The notes under the pieces: model-generated | Seen by the model: only the letters and a program-made list of their open reading frames with translations | Databases searched by the model: none | What the model was told of the DNA's origin: nothing | Made by a program: the position numbers and the translations under genes | Origin: an uncultured Lachnospiraceae bacterium | GTDB lineage: Bacteria; Bacillota; Clostridia; Lachnospirales; Lachnospiraceae | Length of the DNA stretch: 15,981 nt | Assembly (NCBI GenBank): GCA_910586555.1 | Contig: CAJUJY010000076.1 | Span: 1 to 15,981 of the forward strand | Direction: 5' to 3' | Shown here: one piece after another, positions 13,948 through 15,981 of the stretch | Position numbering within the stretch: the first letter of the stretch is position 1 | Layout of the letters: each line of letters begins with the position of its first letter

Positions 13948-14070
13948 TCAAGCGGATATTCGCAATCCGCATTGCCTGCAAAACAGCAATAAGGCTGTTT
14001 TGCCAGCGGGCAGGCTGTGGGTGGGTGCTTTTTGCCTGTAATAAAAGATTGCGGATATTATCCGGCTTCA
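13948..14070. repeat. Dispersed structured intergenic repeat, copy C, between convergent genes
   Basis: Positions 13948-13982 are the exact reverse complement of 10232-10266 (35 bases) and include GCGGAT-n7-ATCCGC. The next part, 13984-14070, matches the right half of copies A and B in the same orientation. It contains a perfect 10-bp hairpin GCAAAACAGC / GCTGTTTTGC (13978-13987 and 13994-14003, loop AATAAG) and a small CGGAT-att-ATCCG hairpin (14052-14064). GCCTGC (13975-13980) can also pair with GCAGGC (14010-14015). On the minus strand the last hairpin is followed by a TTTTATT run, so this element may terminate the chemoreceptor transcript. No ORF in it is credible. Confidence 0.65.
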
Positions 14071-14075
14071 TTCTG

Positions 14076-15824
14076 TTATTCTATAAGCTGTAAGCTTGTA
14101 TCTGTGCTATTAACTGGATTGTCTGTGCTTTTATTGTTGTTAAAAGAACCCCTTAAATGAAATCTTTGTACAGAACTGGTCATTATTTCAGAGTGGCCGT
14201 AAAGCTTCCTGGCAGTTTCTGCCAGTTCTTCAGCAGTTGCAGCAGTAGTCTGTACAACAGATGCAATCTGGTCCATTCCCTGTGTTATCTGCCTTAAAGC
14301 AACAGACTGCTGTAAGGCTGATTCTGCTATACGGTTTACTGTGTTTGTGGACTTTCCAGTGCCAGTAACTACATCTGAAAGGGCTTGTCTTGTATCAGCT
14401 GTAAGTTCTGTTCCTTGTTTTACCATTGACATTGAGTGTTCTATAAGTTCTGAAATATTATTTGCCGCAGCAGAGCTTTTATTAGCAAGGCTTTGTACTT
14501 CACCTGCAACTACTGCGAACCCTTTTCCTGCTTCACCTGCCCTCGCTGCTTCAACTGAAGCATTTAATGCAAGTATATTCGTCTGGAAGGATATGTCTTC
14601 AATGGTTTTAATAATCCCTCCGATTTCGTGTGAGGATTGTGAAATATTTTCCATGGCAGAGGAAAGCTGTTCCATTTTGCTGTTACATAAAGATAACTGT
14701 GCAGATGCATCCTGGGAATATTTTTTAGCATTTCCTGCATCTGCGGAAGTACTGTCCACCTGCTTTGAAATTTCCTGTATATTTGAAGAAAGTTCCTCTA
14801 CTGCTGACGCCTGTTTCATTGCACCATCAGACAATGTCCTTGAGCCTGATGCTGTACGTTTTGACTCCATGGAAACTTTCTGTGCTGCTGTATTAATCTG
14901 TAACAGGGCAGTATTAAGTGAATCAAGGATTTTGCGCATTGCATTTTGTATTGGCAGAAATTCACCAAGGTAATCATTGCCAACTTCAAAGTCCATATTT
15001 CCATCTGCCATATCAGCAAGTTTTGCATCAATATCATTTATATATTTTTTAAGTTCTTTTTTAGTGTTATGTATGGAATCAGCAAGCATGCCTATTTCAG
15101 AAGTATCCGGTTCCAGTGAAAAATCTGCGGAAAGGCTTCCTTTGGCAATTTCACCCATCTGGTCACGCACTATCCTTACAGGGTTAATTATCTTGCGTTT
15201 AGTATATACCATGCTGGTTAAAATCATTACAATAACAACACCAAGGGAAATAAACATCTGTTTTTTAACAGTATCTGCTTCTATAGAAATCTCTTTAATT
15301 TTGGAACTGGTTCTTTCATCAAGGGTATTAAGGAAATCTTCTTTTATAGAACGGATTTGCGTAATGGCACTATTATATTCTGTACCATATACATAATTAA
15401 CGGCCTCTTCTTTCTTGCCGTCCATTGCCTGTTCCATTGCATTTTTTTCAAGAGGGACAAGTTCATTAGAAATAGAAGACATTTTATCAATCATTGACTG
15501 TTCTTCATTAGTAATGCCAATTTCCTGCATTGCCGCAATTCCCTGTTCGCGGTTTTTAAGATTATTGATTTCATTAAAATAATTGTCATAATGTTCCCTT
15601 ATCCCAGTGGCAGCAAATGCCCTTACTTCATCAGTAAGGTATGCTGAACCATTCATAAACCGGTTGGCATTATATGTAAGGGAAAACCTGTTTTCCTGTG
15701 CCTTGTCAAGCTGGCTTTTCATGCCATTATATGATGCAAGTGATAAAGACATAAAAATAAGGGAACAAATAGATATCCCGTTAAGGATATAAGTTATTAA
15801 AGACTGGTTTATAGATTTTTTCAT
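14076..15824 (-). CDS. Methyl-accepting chemotaxis protein
   Basis: Membrane chemoreceptor of 582 residues that would control the CheA kinase and hence motility. In order: transmembrane segment 1 (about 6-30), a mostly helical extracellular sensor resembling a four-helix bundle (about 31-188), transmembrane segment 2 (about 190-207), a HAMP domain (about 209-261), a second HAMP-like stretch (about 264-314), and a long coiled coil whose hairpin tip carries the conserved EDISFQTNILALNASVEAAR and AGEAGKGFAVVAGEV segments (about 409-443). The C-terminus (SLQLIE) lacks the CheR-binding pentapeptide. The open frame reaches 15842, but AAAGGGG (15833-15839) is eight bases before the ATG at 15824 and the basic start MKKS suits a first membrane segment. 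The ligand is unknown. No other chemotaxis gene is in the window, so this is an isolated receptor. Confidence 0.93.
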   Translation of the reverse strand: MKKSINQSLITYILNGISICSLIFMSLSLASYNGMKSQLDKAQENRFSLTYNANRFMNGSAYLTDEVRAFAATGIREHYDNYFNEINNLKNREQGIAAMQEIGITNEEQSMIDKMSSISNELVPLEKNAMEQAMDGKKEEAVNYVYGTEYNSAITQIRSIKEDFLNTLDERTSSKIKEISIEADTVKKQMFISLGVVIVMILTSMVYTKRKIINPVRIVRDQMGEIAKGSLSADFSLEPDTSEIGMLADSIHNTKKELKKYINDIDAKLADMADGNMDFEVGNDYLGEFLPIQNAMRKILDSLNTALLQINTAAQKVSMESKRTASGSRTLSDGAMKQASAVEELSSNIQEISKQVDSTSADAGNAKKYSQDASAQLSLCNSKMEQLSSAMENISQSSHEIGGIIKTIEDISFQTNILALNASVEAARAGEAGKGFAVVAGEVQSLANKSSAAANNISELIEHSMSMVKQGTELTADTRQALSDVVTGTGKSTNTVNRIAESALQQSVALRQITQGMDQIASVVQTTAATAEELAETARKLYGHSEIMTSSVQRFHLRGSFNNNKSTDNPVNSTDTSLQLIE

Positions 15825-15832
15825 TTGGCAGG

Positions 15833-15839
15833 CCCCTTT
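15833..15839 (-). promoter_or_regulatory. Ribosome binding site that fixes the chemoreceptor start
   Basis: AAAGGGG on the minus strand, eight bases before the ATG at 15824 and within the six extra codons of the longer reading. The upstream ATG at 15842 has only a weak AAGATG at a fair distance. Confidence 0.65.
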
Positions 15840-15854
15840 CAAACATTATTTATC

Positions 15855-15883
15855 ATCTTAACATAAAACTGGTTTTTGTTCAA
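15855..15883 (-). promoter_or_regulatory. Candidate promoter of the chemoreceptor gene
   Basis: On the minus strand TTGAAC (plus positions 15878-15883) and TAAGAT (15855-15860) are separated by 17 bases, each matching the sigma-A consensus at four of six positions. I found no sigma-28 (TAAA...GCCGATAA) motif, which might have been expected for a chemotaxis gene. Confidence 0.35.
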
Positions 15884-15942
15884 TAATGAAACTAAAAAGC
15901 ATATTCATTGCCATAGTATGTGGTAATAATCACGGAAATCAA

Positions 15943-15971
15943 TTTTCAAAAAGTTAAAGATAAGATATAAT
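15943..15971 (+). promoter_or_regulatory. Candidate divergent promoter at the window edge
   Basis: TTTTCA (15943-15948), a 17-base spacer and a perfect TATAAT (15966-15971) on the plus strand could drive a gene that begins beyond the window. The -35 is weak and no coding start is visible before the end. Confidence 0.35.
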
Positions 15972-15981
15972 GAAGGCATGG

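Noticed and set aside
62..14070. CRISPR array
   Set aside because: The repeats are three dispersed, imperfect, multi-hairpin copies far apart, with no regular spacers and no cas genes.
13778..14071. 97-codon minus-strand ORF crossing repeat copy C and the end of the cotransporter gene
   Set aside because: Mixes repeat DNA with antisense coding DNA and has no ribosome binding site; not a gene.
14341..14973. 210-codon plus-strand ORF opposite the chemoreceptor gene
   Set aside because: Wholly antisense to conserved chemoreceptor signalling sequence; Ser/Ala/Glu-rich composition mirrors the coiled coil.

Overview
The window looks like chromosomal DNA from an anaerobic Gram-positive gut-type Firmicute, most likely a member of the Lachnospiraceae or a close Clostridia relative. 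The reasons are its AT-rich composition, strong AGGAGG-type ribosome binding sites, a cytoplasmic GH36 alpha-galactosidase, a BlaI/M56 pair, and a long soluble multi-PAS hybrid kinase. Genus cannot be fixed from the sequence. I see no tRNA, rRNA, CRISPR array, phage gene or intact insertion sequence.

Layout. Positions 1-388 are non-coding: a degenerate copy of a dispersed structured repeat (copy A), then an AT-rich promoter region with two identical 13-bp direct repeats. Positions 389-4284 are a two-gene sugar operon, a PgcA-type phosphoglucomutase and a GH36 alpha-galactosidase, closed by a strong stem-loop terminator (about 4304-4354) that probably works on both strands. Positions 4449-6585 (minus strand) hold a BlaI-type repressor and an M56 BlaR1-type membrane protease. 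Three near-identical palindromes lie over and around their promoter (6619-6695). The protease has a two-module extracellular domain in place of a penicillin-binding sensor. Positions 6701-9856 (minus) encode a 1051-residue cytoplasmic hybrid histidine kinase with PAS domains, two receivers and no DNA-binding output. Positions 9857-10274 are non-coding, with a minus-strand terminator and repeat copy B, which is very hairpin-rich. A small YbjQ/UPF0145 protein follows on the minus strand (10275-10586), then L-lactate dehydrogenase (10896-11837, plus). A 323-base structured leader precedes a Na+/phosphate cotransporter with a PhoU-like tail (12161-13918, plus). Repeat copy C (13948-14070) separates that gene from a convergent chemoreceptor (14076-15824, minus). 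The last bases may hold a promoter for a gene beyond the window.

How the genes fit together. The first operon fits alpha-galactoside use: the galactosidase releases galactose, and the mutase links glucose-1-phosphate from the Leloir route to glucose-6-phosphate. Lactate dehydrogenase fits fermentative NADH re-oxidation. The BlaI/M56 pair is a self-contained signal-to-derepression circuit with no beta-lactamase or PBP gene beside it and no penicillin-type sensor, so its inducer is unknown.

The points I find most worth following are the three-operator BlaI promoter with the duplicated, non-penicillin sensor of its partner protease, the three-copy structured repeat family (two copies share 35 identical bases in inverted orientation around ldh and the phosphate transporter), and the hairpin leader of the transporter.
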